Source of the DNA: Bacteroidales bacterium
GTDB taxonomy: Bacteria > Bacteroidota > Bacteroidia > Bacteroidales > Bacteroidaceae
Reading direction: 5' to 3'
Length of the DNA stretch: 64,000 bases
Assembly (NCBI GenBank): GCA_022772475.1
Contig: JALEZQ010000064.1
Span: 33,419-97,418 of the forward strand
Position numbers and translations under genes: made by a program. This document shows positions 37,271-47,507 of this stretch, piece by piece. The stretch's first letter is position 1. The number at the start of each line of letters is the position of its first letter. The notes beneath the pieces were generated by a model that ran no database searches, was not told where the DNA came from, and worked only from the letters and a program-made list of their open reading frames with translations.

Positions 37271-38314
37271 ATGGCAAAAATGAATTTTGGCGGCGTCATC
37301 GAAGAGGTGATGACCCGCGAAGAGTTCCCCTTGGAAAAAGCACGCGAAGTGCTGAAGAACGAAACCATCGCCGTCCTGGGCTACGGCGTACAGGGCCCCG
37401 GCCAGGCTTGCAACCTGCGCGACAACGGCTTCAACGTCATCGTCGGCCAGCGTCAGGGCAAGACCTTCGAGAAGGCCGTTGCCGACGGATGGGTACCCGG
37501 TGAGACGCTCTTCAGCCTGGAAGAGGCTGCCCAGCGCGGCACCATCGTCTGCATGCTGCTGTCGGACGCCGCACAGATGCAGCTCTGGCCCACTATCAAG
37601 CCCTACCTCACCGCTGGTAAGACGCTCTACTTCTCGCACGGCTTCGCCATCAACTGGAGCGACCGCACGGGTGTCGTTCCCCCCGCCGACATCGACGTCA
37701 TCATGGTAGCCCCCAAGGGTTCGGGCACCTCGCTCCGCACCATGTTCCTCGAAGGCCGCGGCCTCAACTCGTCCTACGCCATCTATCAGGACGCTTCGGG
37801 CAAGGCCCTCGACAAGGTGCTGGCCTTCGGCGTAGGCATCGGCTCGGGCTACATGTTTGAGACCACCTTCAAGCGCGAAGCCACCAGCGACCTGACGGGC
37901 GAGCGCGGCTCGCTCATGGGCGCCATCCAGGGCCTCTTCCTGGCACAGTATGAGGTGCTCCGCGAGAATGGCCACACGCCCTCCGAAGCCTTCAACGAGA
38001 CCATCGAAGAGTTCACCCAGTCGCTCCTCCCCATGGTGGGCAAGAACGGTATGGACTGGATGTACGCCAACTGCTCGACAACGGCACAGCGCGGCGCACT
38101 CGACTGGATGACGCCCTTCCACGACGCCATCAAGCCCGTCGTAGAGAAACTCTACCACAGCGTCGTCACGGGTAACGAGGCCCAGATTTCTATCGACAGC
38201 AACTCCAAGCCTGACTACCGCGAGAAGCTCGAGGCCGAACTCAAGGCGCTCCACGAGAGCGAGATGTGGCGCACGGGCGAGGTGGTACGCCAGCTCCGTC
38301 CGGAGAACAACTAA
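37271..38314 (+). CDS. ilvC: ketol-acid reductoisomerase
   Basis: VLGYGVQGPGQACNLRDNGFNVIVGQR, FSHGFAINW, PKGSGTSLR, GERGSLMGAIQGLFLAQYEVL. Confidence 0.96.
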   Translation: MAKMNFGGVIEEVMTREEFPLEKAREVLKNETIAVLGYGVQGPGQACNLRDNGFNVIVGQRQGKTFEKAVADGWVPGETLFSLEEAAQRGTIVCMLLSDAAQMQLWPTIKPYLTAGKTLYFSHGFAINWSDRTGVVPPADIDVIMVAPKGSGTSLRTMFLEGRGLNSSYAIYQDASGKALDKVLAFGVGIGSGYMFETTFKREATSDLTGERGSLMGAIQGLFLAQYEVLRENGHTPSEAFNETIEEFTQSLLPMVGKNGMDWMYANCSTTAQRGALDWMTPFHDAIKPVVEKLYHSVVTGNEAQISIDSNSKPDYREKLEAELKALHESEMWRTGEVVRQLRPENN

Positions 38315-38386
38315 TACAGGAGAACAACGAATACATAGGTAGGCCACCTCTCCGGCCAACCCATAACCGACCATCATCATGACGAC

Positions 38387-38457
38387 AGCGTGGACACAGG
38401 CACGCGCCTTCTCTCGTTGAGAAAAGGACGCCGGGCTTGTCTCCACGCTGTCTTTTT
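38387..38457 (+). terminator. terminator of the ilv operon
   Basis: GACAGCGTGGA ... TCCACGCTGTC followed by a T-run. Confidence 0.8.
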
Positions 38458-38474
38458 TCTCCCCCCATCCCCCT

Positions 38475-38990
38475 ATGTCCACCACCCTTGCCATCATACG
38501 CCACGGACAGACGGAAGAGAATGTCCGCGGCTTACTCCAGGGCCACATGCCGGGCCATCTCACGCCCGAGGGCATCGCCATGGCCGAGGCGCTGGCCCGC
38601 CGCTTGGCTGCCGGCGAGCACTTCGACGCCCTGCTGTGCAGCGACCTGGCCCGCGCCCGCCATACGGCCGACATCATCGCCCGCCATACGGGTCTCGTGC
38701 CGCAGCCCTCGCCGCTCTTCCGCGAGCGTGACCAGGGACCGTGGACGGGGCGCCCGGCGGCCGAGGTGCGCGGCCTGCCCCTGCCCGAGGGCATGGAGAC
38801 GCAGGCGCAACTCTACGACCGCGCCCGGCACGTCCTGGACACCATCGCCCACACTTTTCCCGGCCGGCGCGTACTGCTGGTGACGCACGGCTTCTTCGCC
38901 CGCTTCATCCTGGCCACACACGCCGGCACGGGATTCCGCAGCATCACGCCCATGGACAACGCCGAGGTGCGTTGCATCACCTTGCCTTGA
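38475..38990 (+). CDS. histidine phosphatase family protein
   Basis: LAIIRHGQTEENVRGLLQGH, RDQGPWTGR, LLVTHGFFAR. Confidence 0.93.
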   Translation: MSTTLAIIRHGQTEENVRGLLQGHMPGHLTPEGIAMAEALARRLAAGEHFDALLCSDLARARHTADIIARHTGLVPQPSPLFRERDQGPWTGRPAAEVRGLPLPEGMETQAQLYDRARHVLDTIAHTFPGRRVLLVTHGFFARFILATHAGTGFRSITPMDNAEVRCITLP

Positions 38991-39030
38991 GGGCGGACGG
39001 GTAAATACAAAACAACTGACTGCTTGACAC

Positions 39031-41130
39031 ATGACTCTGAAATCCTTACTTCCCCTGCTCGCCGCGCTCTGTCTGACAGCCCATGCGCAGCAGCACATCC
39101 ATGTCAGCCCCACGGGCCACGACGGCCGTGGCAACGGCAGCGCCGCCCGCCCCTTCGCCTCGCTCCAGCGGGCCTACAGCAAGGCCCTGACCTGCCAGGG
39201 CTCAGACACCGTCTTTATCGACATGGGGCCCGGCACCTACGTCCTGACCGAGCCCGTCATCATCAGAGAGTCGCCGCAGGCACCCGTCGTCATCAGCGGC
39301 AGCACGGAGGGCCTGTGGCCGGCCACCCGCCTGAGCGGCGGCGTCAGCATCACGGGCTGGGAGAAGACCCCGCGCGGCTACTGGCGCGCCAAGGTGCCGC
39401 AGGTGGTGCAGTATGGCTTCACCTTCGAGCAACTCTACGTCAACGGTCGCCGTGCCCGGCGGGCACGCACGCCGGACACGGGCTGGTTCTTCGTCAAGGA
39501 CGCGCAGGAAACCGTACACCTCCGCGGCACGGACCGTAGTCCGGAGTATGCCACACAGCGCATCCTGGCCGACACGGCCGACCTGAAGTCGCTCCGAGGC
39601 ATCGATGCCGAAGCAAAGAGCGAGGTGATGGCCATGTTCTTCCACAAATGGGACAACACGCGCAAGCACTTTGCCCACATCGTCCCCGACTCGGGCTTCC
39701 TCTTCCTCAACGGCGGCGGCATGAAGCCGTGGAACCCGATAGCAAAGGGCAGCCGCTTCGTGCTGGAGAACTACCGGGCGGCGCTCACCGCACCGGGCGA
39801 ATGGTTCCTCGACCGGGCATCGGGCTACCTGCTCTACATTCCTCGCGAGGGGGAAGACATGACGCGCGCCGAGGTCCACGCGCCCTGCGTGCCGATGCTC
39901 CTGCTGGTGCAGGGTGAGAAAGGAAGGCCGGTACGTAACGTCACCTTCCGCCACCTGGCCTTCGAGCATGCGGCGTATGTCATGCCCTCTACGGGCAACG
40001 ACCCCGAACAGGCGGCGGCCAGCATACCGGCGGCCATCCATCTGGTCCATGCCAACGGCTGCCGCATAGACAACTGCCGCATAGCCCACACGGGCAACTA
40101 CGGCGTATGGTTCAGAAGCGGCTGCACCGACTGCGCCCTGACGGGCTCCCTGCTGACCGACCTGGGCGCCGGCGGCGTCAAGATTGGCGAGGGCACCCTG
40201 CCGCGTGAGGGCACGGAGACGCAGCGCATCACCGTAGAGAACAACATCATCCGGGAGACGGGCCGCGTGCTGCCCTGCGGCGTGGGCGTGGCCATCTTCC
40301 AGTCGGCGCACAACCGCGTGCTCCACAACGAGATTTCCAACCTCTTGTACTCGGGCGTATCGGTGGGATGGACCTGGGGCTACGGCACCTGTGCGGCCCA
40401 CCACAACGAGGTGGCCTACAACCACATCCATCACATAGGCTGGGGCGAACTCTCCGACATGGGGGCCGTCTATACCCTGGGCATCCAGCCGGGCACGCAC
40501 ATCCACCACAACGTCATCCACGACGTCTATTCTTACGACTACGGCGGATGGGGCCTCTACACCGACGAGGGCAGTACGGGCATCGTCATGGAGAACAATC
40601 TGGTGTACGGCTGCAAGAGCGGCGCCTTCCACCAGCACTACGGTCGCGACAACATCATCCGCAACAACATCTTTGCCTTCAGCCAGTATCACCAGGTGCA
40701 ACTGACCATCGCCGAGAAGCACCGCTCGTTCACCTTCACCGGCAACATCGTCCTGGCCGACTGCGGCGACATGCTACGCGGCCCTTGGACCAAGGCCAAC
40801 CTCGACATGTCGCGCAACCTCTACTGGGACCTGCGCACCGCCCAACCTGAATTTCTCAAGATGGCCTTCGGCGAATGGCGCAGCCAGCGCGACAAGGGTG
40901 CCGTCCTGGCTGACCCTCTCTTTGTCAATCCCCAAGCGGGCAACTTCTCCCTCAAGAGCCTTAAGAACGTGCGCCGGGTGGGCTTCGTCCCCTTCGACTA
41001 CACCCGGGCGGGCGTCTATGGCCCTGAGGAATGGAGGGCACAGGCCAAGATGAGCGACGAGGACATCCGCCGCTTCAACGACATCGTCAAAGGCCGCGAA
41101 AAGGCCCACAGCCGCTACTACGACCGCTGA
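39031..41130 (+). CDS. secreted right-handed beta-helix repeat protein
   Basis: Signal peptide; HIHVSPTGHDGRGNGSAARPFASLQRA; multiple beta-helix type repeats (IDNCRIAHTGNYGVWFRSG, VENNIIRETG, MENNLVYGC, IRNNIFAF). Confidence 0.9.
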   Translation: MTLKSLLPLLAALCLTAHAQQHIHVSPTGHDGRGNGSAARPFASLQRAYSKALTCQGSDTVFIDMGPGTYVLTEPVIIRESPQAPVVISGSTEGLWPATRLSGGVSITGWEKTPRGYWRAKVPQVVQYGFTFEQLYVNGRRARRARTPDTGWFFVKDAQETVHLRGTDRSPEYATQRILADTADLKSLRGIDAEAKSEVMAMFFHKWDNTRKHFAHIVPDSGFLFLNGGGMKPWNPIAKGSRFVLENYRAALTAPGEWFLDRASGYLLYIPREGEDMTRAEVHAPCVPMLLLVQGEKGRPVRNVTFRHLAFEHAAYVMPSTGNDPEQAAASIPAAIHLVHANGCRIDNCRIAHTGNYGVWFRSGCTDCALTGSLLTDLGAGGVKIGEGTLPREGTETQRITVENNIIRETGRVLPCGVGVAIFQSAHNRVLHNEISNLLYSGVSVGWTWGYGTCAAHHNEVAYNHIHHIGWGELSDMGAVYTLGIQPGTHIHHNVIHDVYSYDYGGWGLYTDEGSTGIVMENNLVYGCKSGAFHQHYGRDNIIRNNIFAFSQYHQVQLTIAEKHRSFTFTGNIVLADCGDMLRGPWTKANLDMSRNLYWDLRTAQPEFLKMAFGEWRSQRDKGAVLADPLFVNPQAGNFSLKSLKNVRRVGFVPFDYTRAGVYGPEEWRAQAKMSDEDIRRFNDIVKGREKAHSRYYDR

Positions 41131-41199
41131 CGACGGCACGCTGTTCAATAGTGTAGATGCGCAGTCAGTTTCAAGAGCGTTGAAGCATCCTCAGCAGAA

Positions 41200-41255
41200 A
41201 AAGTGCGCCGTTAGGAAGCGCCGTCAATGGACGGTATCTCCTAACGGCGCACTTT
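41200..41255. terminator. bidirectional terminator hairpin
   Basis: AAAGTGCGCCGTTAGGA/TCCTAACGGCGCACTTT perfect 17-bp arms between convergent genes. Confidence 0.85.
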
Positions 41256-41313
41256 GTCTCGCCGCTCATTAGATGCGGAAGCTGCGGCAGGGCGGCACGT
41301 TCCCGCCTCGCCG

Positions 41314-42612
41314 CTAATTAGCCGCCACTTCCTCGCAGGTGAAGCCCACCTCGCTGACGGCGCGGCAGATGGCCTCGGCCGGGGCTGTGCCCTCGACACG
41401 GGCCTCCTGCGTCTGGAGGTTGACGGTGGCGGCAGTGACGCCCTCGACGGCGAGGATGGCGCGTTCGGCCGACTGGCGGCAGTGGTTGCAGTTCATGCCC
41501 TGAATGTGATATACTTTCATGGTGGTAGAGGTTGAAGAGGGTTGCGGTTCGTTGTCTGCGCCCTGCGCATGGTGATGGTGGCGCTGCAGGATGAGGGCGT
41601 TGACGAGCAGGAGCAGCAGCACGATGCCCGAGACGATGGCGTACCACGGCGTGTCGGCCATGCAGCAGGCATCGGCACCGCTGATGGGGCCGAGAAAATC
41701 GACGACGGCGCCATAGTGCAGGGCATCGACCACGATGCCGCAGCCCACGGCGCCAAGGATGATGGACGCCAGATAGACCATCATGGTGCGCGTGCCGAGC
41801 ACCTTGCGCACCACCAGGATGGACGCCATGTTGCACGCCGGACCGGCCATGAGCAGCACCAGGGCGGCGCCGGGCGTAAGGCCCTTGAGCATCAGGGCCA
41901 CGGCGATGGGAATGCTGCCGGTGGCACAGACATACATCGGGATGGCGATGGCCAGCACGAGCAGCATCGAGGCCCAGGTGTTGCCCTCGAAGAGGGTGAA
42001 CCACGACGCGGGGATGGCGATGGTGATGACGGCGGCGATGAGCAGGCCGAGCACGAGCCAGCGGCCTATGTCCTGCATCATCTCGACGAAGCCGTAGCGC
42101 AGGGCTTCGGCCAGACGTCCGCCCAACGTAGTGGCCGTCGGCGCGGGGGCGGCGCAGCCTTGGGCGGCACGTCCTTTGGTGGCACATGGCGCCGCGACTG
42201 CTGACTCTTGCGCCGCCGCCCGGCGGTCGGCTGCCATGACGAGGGTGCCGCCGAAGAGGGCCGTCAGCAGGGCCACGATGGGCCGCGTGATGGCGAAGGG
42301 CAGGCCCATCAGACCGTAGGTGGCGGCGATGCTGTCCACGCCGGTCTGCGGCGTGGCGATGAGGAACGACACCACCGCGCCGCGCGAGGCGCCCTCCTTG
42401 CGCAGCGACATGGCGGTGGGGATGACACCGCACGAACAGAGGGGCAGGGGGATGCCGAACAGGGCGGCGTTGACCACCGAACGGAAACGGTTGGCCGAAA
42501 GATACCGGCTATAGAAACGGCCGGGGATGAAGGCGTGCATCAAGCCTGCCAGCAGAAAACCGAGCAGGAGAAAGGGCGCCATCTCGCAGACCAGATGAAG
42601 GAATGACTCCAT
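41314..42612 (-). CDS. metal efflux permease with C-terminal HMA domain
   Basis: LLLGFLLAGLMHAFIPGRFYSRYL, PLPLCSCGVIPTAMSLRKEGASRGAVVSFLIATPQTGVDSI; C-terminal IQGMNCNHCRQSAERAILAVEGV. Confidence 0.9.
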   Translation of the reverse strand: MESFLHLVCEMAPFLLLGFLLAGLMHAFIPGRFYSRYLSANRFRSVVNAALFGIPLPLCSCGVIPTAMSLRKEGASRGAVVSFLIATPQTGVDSIAATYGLMGLPFAITRPIVALLTALFGGTLVMAADRRAAAQESAVAAPCATKGRAAQGCAAPAPTATTLGGRLAEALRYGFVEMMQDIGRWLVLGLLIAAVITIAIPASWFTLFEGNTWASMLLVLAIAIPMYVCATGSIPIAVALMLKGLTPGAALVLLMAGPACNMASILVVRKVLGTRTMMVYLASIILGAVGCGIVVDALHYGAVVDFLGPISGADACCMADTPWYAIVSGIVLLLLLVNALILQRHHHHAQGADNEPQPSSTSTTMKVYHIQGMNCNHCRQSAERAILAVEGVTAATVNLQTQEARVEGTAPAEAICRAVSEVGFTCEEVAAN

Positions 42613-42677
42613 TGTATGAAAGAAGAATTGAGGTAAACTGTGGATTGACGTTGTTGTGGCGAGCAGCGCGCCACCGG

Positions 42678-43217
42678 TCAGCAGAAGCGTCGGTGCCAGG
42701 CCATGAACGTGGCCAGACAGTCGTCGCCCCAGCGGGCCACGCTGCGGCAGGTCTGCTCGTAGGTGCGCTCAACGTCGGGGTGGCTCTTCGAGAAATACTT
42801 GTCGGCATAGCAGATGATCTGCTCCTCGACGGTGACGGGGACGTAGATGCCCGTGGGCAGGGGGATGTTCTGCCGCTCTATGGTCTCGGCGGTCAGCCCG
42901 GTGCCCGTATGGCGCTCACAGACGCGGGCCACGGCTTCGTCGCCCTCGCGCCGCATGAGCTGTGCGCCGAGATGGCCGTGCAGCAGATAGGGATGCGTGC
43001 CGTGGCAGTGGATGCCCGGCGCGTCGGTCAGGAATATGCCGATGTCGTGCAGCATGGCGGCACGCTCGACAAAGGCGGCGTTGACGTGCAGTTCGGGATG
43101 GGCGGCCGCGATGCGCAGGGCCTTGTCGGCCACCATCCGGCTGTGGCCCACGAGCAAGCGGCGCAGGGCGTCGTCGGCAGAATAGTACTTGCAGATAATC
43201 TCTTCGGCAGTAAGCAT
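42678..43217 (-). CDS. HD-domain phosphohydrolase
   Basis: HSRMVADKALRIA, ERAAMLHDIGI, CERHTGTG. Confidence 0.88.
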   Translation of the reverse strand: MLTAEEIICKYYSADDALRRLLVGHSRMVADKALRIAAAHPELHVNAAFVERAAMLHDIGIFLTDAPGIHCHGTHPYLLHGHLGAQLMRREGDEAVARVCERHTGTGLTAETIERQNIPLPTGIYVPVTVEEQIICYADKYFSKSHPDVERTYEQTCRSVARWGDDCLATFMAWHRRFC

Positions 43218-43352
43218 AAGGGCTGTATGGTTTTGTGTGACATACATGTCAGAACCCCGCACCATCGCCTCGGCGCGGGCATGACATGCCTATTGCTGAG
43301 CAAATGTACAACATTTTTGGCGATTGCTGTTTTCCGCTCTGAAATTAAACGT

Positions 43353-43360
43353 TAACTTTG
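43353..43360 (+). promoter_or_regulatory. Bacteroidetes-type -7 element (TAACTTTG)
   Basis: TAnnTTTG 38 bp upstream of the udk ATG. Confidence 0.5.
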
Positions 43361-43398
43361 GCGAACAAACCTTTTTATTCCGAACATACCCTACGCCC

Positions 43399-44016
43399 AT
43401 GCTCATCATCGGTATCGCCGGCGGCACCGGATCAGGCAAGACCACCGTTGTCCGCAAAATTCAGGAGACCCTACCCGAAGGGTCGGTGGCGGTCATTCCC
43501 CTCGACTCCTACTATAACGACCAGTCGCACCTGCCTCTCGAGGTACGTAAGCGCACCAACTTCGACCACCCCGACGCCTTCGAATGGACGCTGCTCGCCC
43601 ACCAGATCGCCGAACTGCGGCAGGGGCGGCCCATCGACCAGCCCACCTACTCTTACATCACCTGCACGCGTCTAGAGGAGACCGTCCGCGTCAACCCCTG
43701 CGAGGTCATCATCATCGAGGGCATCATGGTGCTCTACGACAAGAGTCTGCGCGACCTGATGGACCTCAAGATATTTGTCGATGCCGGGGCCGACGAGCGT
43801 TTCCTGCGTGTGCTGGAGCGCGACATCGCCGAGCGTGGCCACCCGCTGGAGATGCTCATCGACAAGTATCGCAACGTGCTCAAGCCCATGCACGACGAAT
43901 TCATCGAGCCCTCCAAGCAGTTTGCCGACATCATCATCCCCAACGGCGGCAGCAATGCGCGCGCTATCCGCATGATGCAGCTCTACATCCGCTCGGCCCT
44001 CTCGGGCCTGGAGTGA
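43399..44016 (+). CDS. udk: uridine kinase
   Basis: IIGIAGGTGSGKTTVVRKI, DSYYNDQSHL, NFDHPDAFEW, VIIIEGIMVLYDKSLRDLMDLKIFVDAGADERFLRVLERDIAERG. Confidence 0.95.
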   Translation: MLIIGIAGGTGSGKTTVVRKIQETLPEGSVAVIPLDSYYNDQSHLPLEVRKRTNFDHPDAFEWTLLAHQIAELRQGRPIDQPTYSYITCTRLEETVRVNPCEVIIIEGIMVLYDKSLRDLMDLKIFVDAGADERFLRVLERDIAERGHPLEMLIDKYRNVLKPMHDEFIEPSKQFADIIIPNGGSNARAIRMMQLYIRSALSGLE

Positions 44017-44041
44017 GGCCGGCGGCCGCCCCATCGATGCG

Positions 44042-44438
44042 TGTGTGCAATGACGCCTTTTACATTTGTTAACCTCGAGAATGCCCGCGAAATCCACCGC
44101 CTGCCCCGCGCTTGAAAATAGCGCAAGTATGGCGCCTTTGGTTTTGACAGTATGCGATATATTCTTGGGACACATGCCACGCTTTAGTTAAATCCTCTGA
44201 ATTTTCTATAGAAAACGCCCGAAAAGCGCCCTCATTCGTCCGCGGCAGGGTATGCGTTTCGGCGGTCACTGTAAGCGTTACAGGATTTTCTGTAACGCTT
44301 ACAGGAAAATCTGTCGCCCTTACAGTGGGAAGGCCATGCGTTTTCCGTCCTCCGCGCCGCCATGCCGCTTCTCTTTGCGCGGCCGGCGGCGTTAACGTTT
44401 TTGGCGGGAAAATTCACGTTATTGGCAGGGTGTGCAAT
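44042..44438 (-). repeat. ~397-bp intergenic repeat family, copy 3 (inverted)
   Basis: Complement matches 9834-10230 in layout: TTGCACAC ends, AACGTGAATTTTCCCGCC, GGCGACAGATTTTCCTGTAAGCGTTACAG, GGTGGATTTCGCGGGCATTCTCGAGGTTAACAAATGT. Confidence 0.85.
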
Positions 44439-44585
44439 TTTTTCACACAGCCCGACCTCAGGCTAGTGAGGCTCTCCAAAAGGCTCCCGGTGCAGCTTCT
44501 GTAAGAGCAATCTACGCTGCGGTGAATGCCATGAACCAATTGGGATGAGTGCATACAACAGTGCGCCCCATCCATAGCATCACAC

Positions 44586-44660
44586 AACGCCATCGCGGCG
44601 CAACGCCGACACTACTTTCAAAACCGAAAGTGCGGTGTCGGGGCTGCGCTGCGATGGCGT
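44586..44660. terminator. long terminator-like hairpin
   Basis: AACGCCATCGCGGCGCAACGCCGACAC ... ACTTTC/GAAAGT ... GTGTCGGGGCTGCGCTGCGATGGCGTT at the 3' end of the minus-strand gene at 44683. Confidence 0.75.
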
Positions 44661-44682
44661 TCTATTGGGATGTGATGGGCCC

Positions 44683-45261
44683 TTATTCTTCTGCGGTTTC
44701 CTTATACTTCTCGCCAAAGCGGCGGAGGTCTTCCACCAAATCCTTGTAGGCGTCCATCTTTTCGGGGGCGGCATTGGCGGGCATACCGCGGTGCGTACAG
44801 CGCAGCATGCGCATCCGGTGACCATCGACGTTGACATAGACGTATTCGCTGTCGAGGCCTTTGTAGAGCAGTTTGTGGCTGCGCACCAGGCCGGTACCAT
44901 CGGCGGTGGGCATGCCGCGCGCCTTCATGATGAACGACGGACTGCCCACGGGCAGGCCGCTACGGCAGAAGAAGCGGTAGCCCTCGGCGTAGAGGACGTG
45001 GGCTATCTCCTCACGGGTCAGGATGATGCCACACGCCTGGCGCAGCGTCGTGCGCAGGGTGGTGGCGACATAGCATATCTCGTTGCCACTGTTGCGGTGG
45101 TTGTTGTTGACAGGGGGCAGCAACGTGGCGAGCAGATCGTGCAGGCAAGCCACTTCGCGTGCCTTGCACTTTAGGCCGTGGACGACGCTCCAGTCGGCCT
45201 CTGTGAAAACGTCTGTGGGAACGCGGCCCGCGGGGGCCAGGTTTAACAGGGGGTCTGTCAT
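44683..45261 (-). CDS. hypothetical protein
   Basis: 192 aa intact ORF; no family recognised. Confidence 0.6.
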   Translation of the reverse strand: MTDPLLNLAPAGRVPTDVFTEADWSVVHGLKCKAREVACLHDLLATLLPPVNNNHRNSGNEICYVATTLRTTLRQACGIILTREEIAHVLYAEGYRFFCRSGLPVGSPSFIMKARGMPTADGTGLVRSHKLLYKGLDSEYVYVNVDGHRMRMLRCTHRGMPANAAPEKMDAYKDLVEDLRRFGEKYKETAEE

Positions 45262-45426
45262 CTGTCTGCTTATTGTGCTTAGGTTCGTGTCATATACTTC
45301 TGTGCCGCGCGCTCCCCTGCGTCTGCGCCTTTGGAAGGGGGCACAGGCGCAGGGAGTGTGCTGACAAAGGTTTAGGAAAAAAGGGGGAGAGTGTCACAGC
45401 GCCGCGGCGCGGTGTGCCGGCTGCCG

Positions 45427-47484
45427 TCAGAAGGGCGCCTTCGGGCAGTGGGGCAGCGTGCGGTAGTCGCGGCTGTAGCGCAGCATCTGGGCATCGTAGG
45501 CTTCGCCGTAGGTCAGACGCACGTCGGTGATATGTCCCTCGGCGTCGCGCACGGCCTCATAGACGGGGTTGATGAAGCCCTTGTAGGGCGAGAGGTGCAG
45601 GCGCTCGTAGCGCTCGAGAATCTCCTTGTGCAGGGTGGCATCCACCTTGACGCCATAGTCCTCGACGAGGCGGCGTGCGGCCTCAAATTCGCCCTCGCTC
45701 TTGATGCGCTGCACCTCGGAGAGCAGTTGGCCGAAGAGGCCGCGCAGGGCGTCGTAGTCGTTGATGCGCACGTAGGTCTTGCCCTTGCGCTTGACGAGCT
45801 GCACGACGTTGTCTTTCTGTCCTTTCTCATATACCCAGCGGGCAATGAGGGCGCGGTTGCGCATGTGGGCTTCTTCGATGTTGGCGCCCGGACGGATGCG
45901 CACGAGCTGGGTGAGCAGGCCGTTCATCATGTAGGTGTAGTACTGGCTCTTGTAGGCCTCGGCATCGGGCGTGAGGCCCAGTTCCACCAGTTTGGCGTCG
46001 GGCAGGTAATAGAGGCCGAAGAGGTCGGCGCGTGCCTCCTCGATGGTCGAGCCGTAGGCGCGCAGGGTGTCGGGGTCGGTGTCCGGCAGAAGTTTGCCGC
46101 TGCCGTGTCCGAGGCATTCATGGAGGTCAGTGTGCAGGTCGTCGCAGATGTCGCCGTAGCGGCTGATGAGGCTGCGCGTGGCGTCGTCGATGACAAACTC
46201 GCGGTCCATGCCGCTGCCATGTGCGGCTTTGGCGTAGGCGCCGGTGAGGTTGCCGATGGTGACGCTCTTCGAGCCGTGCTCGCGGCGCACCCAGTCGGAG
46301 TTGGGCAGGTTGATGCCGATGGCCGTCGAGGGGTAGAGGTCGCCGCCGAGGATGGCCGCGGTGATGACCTTGGCCGATACGCCGCGCACCTTCTCCTTCT
46401 TGAAGCGGTCATCGACGGGCGAATGGTCCTCAAACCACTGGGCGTTGGCCGAGAGTTTCTCGGTGCGCTCGGTGGCCGCCAGGTCCTTGAAGTTGACGAT
46501 GCTCTCCCACGACGCCTTCAGACCGAGGGGGTCGCCGTAGGTTTCGGTGAAGCCGATATTGAAGTCGATGCGGCTCTCGGTGTCCTTGAGCCAGTTGATG
46601 GAATAGCGGTCGAAGAGGCGCAGGTCGCCCGTGCGGTAGAAGGCCACGAGCAGGTCGATGGTGCGCTGCTGCTGCGGCGTGTCGGCATAGGGGCGTGCCT
46701 TCTCCAGGTTGTCCACGATGCGGTCGATGGCCTCGCCGTAGAGTCCGCCCGAGCGCCACACCTGCTCGAAGAGCATGCCGTCGGCATCGCGCTCCAGACG
46801 GCTGTTCATGCCCGTCATGACGGGTGTGGGGTCGAGGGGCGCCTTGCGTTGGGCATAGAAGGCCTCGGCTTCGGCCTGCGTGATGCCCGGGGCGTAGTAG
46901 TTGGCTGCCGAGGTGGCCACCAGGTCGTCGCCATCGCGCTGGTTGACGCGCATGGGCATGACGGCGGGGTCGAACATGACGGGGAAGAGTTCGTCGCAGA
47001 GGGCCTGCACCGTCTGTCCCTTCTCCAGCGGCAGGGCTTCGGCGGGCACGGCGGCGAGGGCGGCGCGGAGGTCGTCAGCGCTGAACTCGGGGAGGAATTT
47101 CTCGCAGCCGTAGTGGTGGTGTATGCCCGACGAGAACCACACGCGCTTGAGGTAGGTGGTCAGCGCGGTGAAGAAGGCGCTCCGGCGGTCGCCCCGGTAG
47201 TGGGTATAGACGGCCTCGAGCAGGCGCACGATGCGCAGGTTGTAGCGGCCGTTCTGGTCGAAGAGGATGTCGCGGCCGGAGAGGGCGGCTTCCTGCAGGT
47301 AGTAGATAAAGGTCTTCTCGCGCAGCGACAGACGCTCGAAGCCGTCAACGCGGTAGCGAAGCATCTGGATGTCGGCAAACTGCTCGTCGGTGTAGCGGAA
47401 GCCGTCGTCGGCCGTGGCGCTCTGAGCGTCGGCCAGCGTGGGGGCAGCCATGCACAGGGCTGCGGTAATCAGGGTCTTTTTCAT
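45427..47484 (-). CDS. dipeptidyl peptidase III-like zinc metallopeptidase (M49)
   Basis: Zinc motif HECLGHGSGK and downstream EEARADLFGLY. Confidence 0.92.
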   Translation of the reverse strand: MKKTLITAALCMAAPTLADAQSATADDGFRYTDEQFADIQMLRYRVDGFERLSLREKTFIYYLQEAALSGRDILFDQNGRYNLRIVRLLEAVYTHYRGDRRSAFFTALTTYLKRVWFSSGIHHHYGCEKFLPEFSADDLRAALAAVPAEALPLEKGQTVQALCDELFPVMFDPAVMPMRVNQRDGDDLVATSAANYYAPGITQAEAEAFYAQRKAPLDPTPVMTGMNSRLERDADGMLFEQVWRSGGLYGEAIDRIVDNLEKARPYADTPQQQRTIDLLVAFYRTGDLRLFDRYSINWLKDTESRIDFNIGFTETYGDPLGLKASWESIVNFKDLAATERTEKLSANAQWFEDHSPVDDRFKKEKVRGVSAKVITAAILGGDLYPSTAIGINLPNSDWVRREHGSKSVTIGNLTGAYAKAAHGSGMDREFVIDDATRSLISRYGDICDDLHTDLHECLGHGSGKLLPDTDPDTLRAYGSTIEEARADLFGLYYLPDAKLVELGLTPDAEAYKSQYYTYMMNGLLTQLVRIRPGANIEEAHMRNRALIARWVYEKGQKDNVVQLVKRKGKTYVRINDYDALRGLFGQLLSEVQRIKSEGEFEAARRLVEDYGVKVDATLHKEILERYERLHLSPYKGFINPVYEAVRDAEGHITDVRLTYGEAYDAQMLRYSRDYRTLPHCPKAPF

Positions 47485-47507
47485 CAGAAGTTCGTGGGGA
47501 TAATGTG

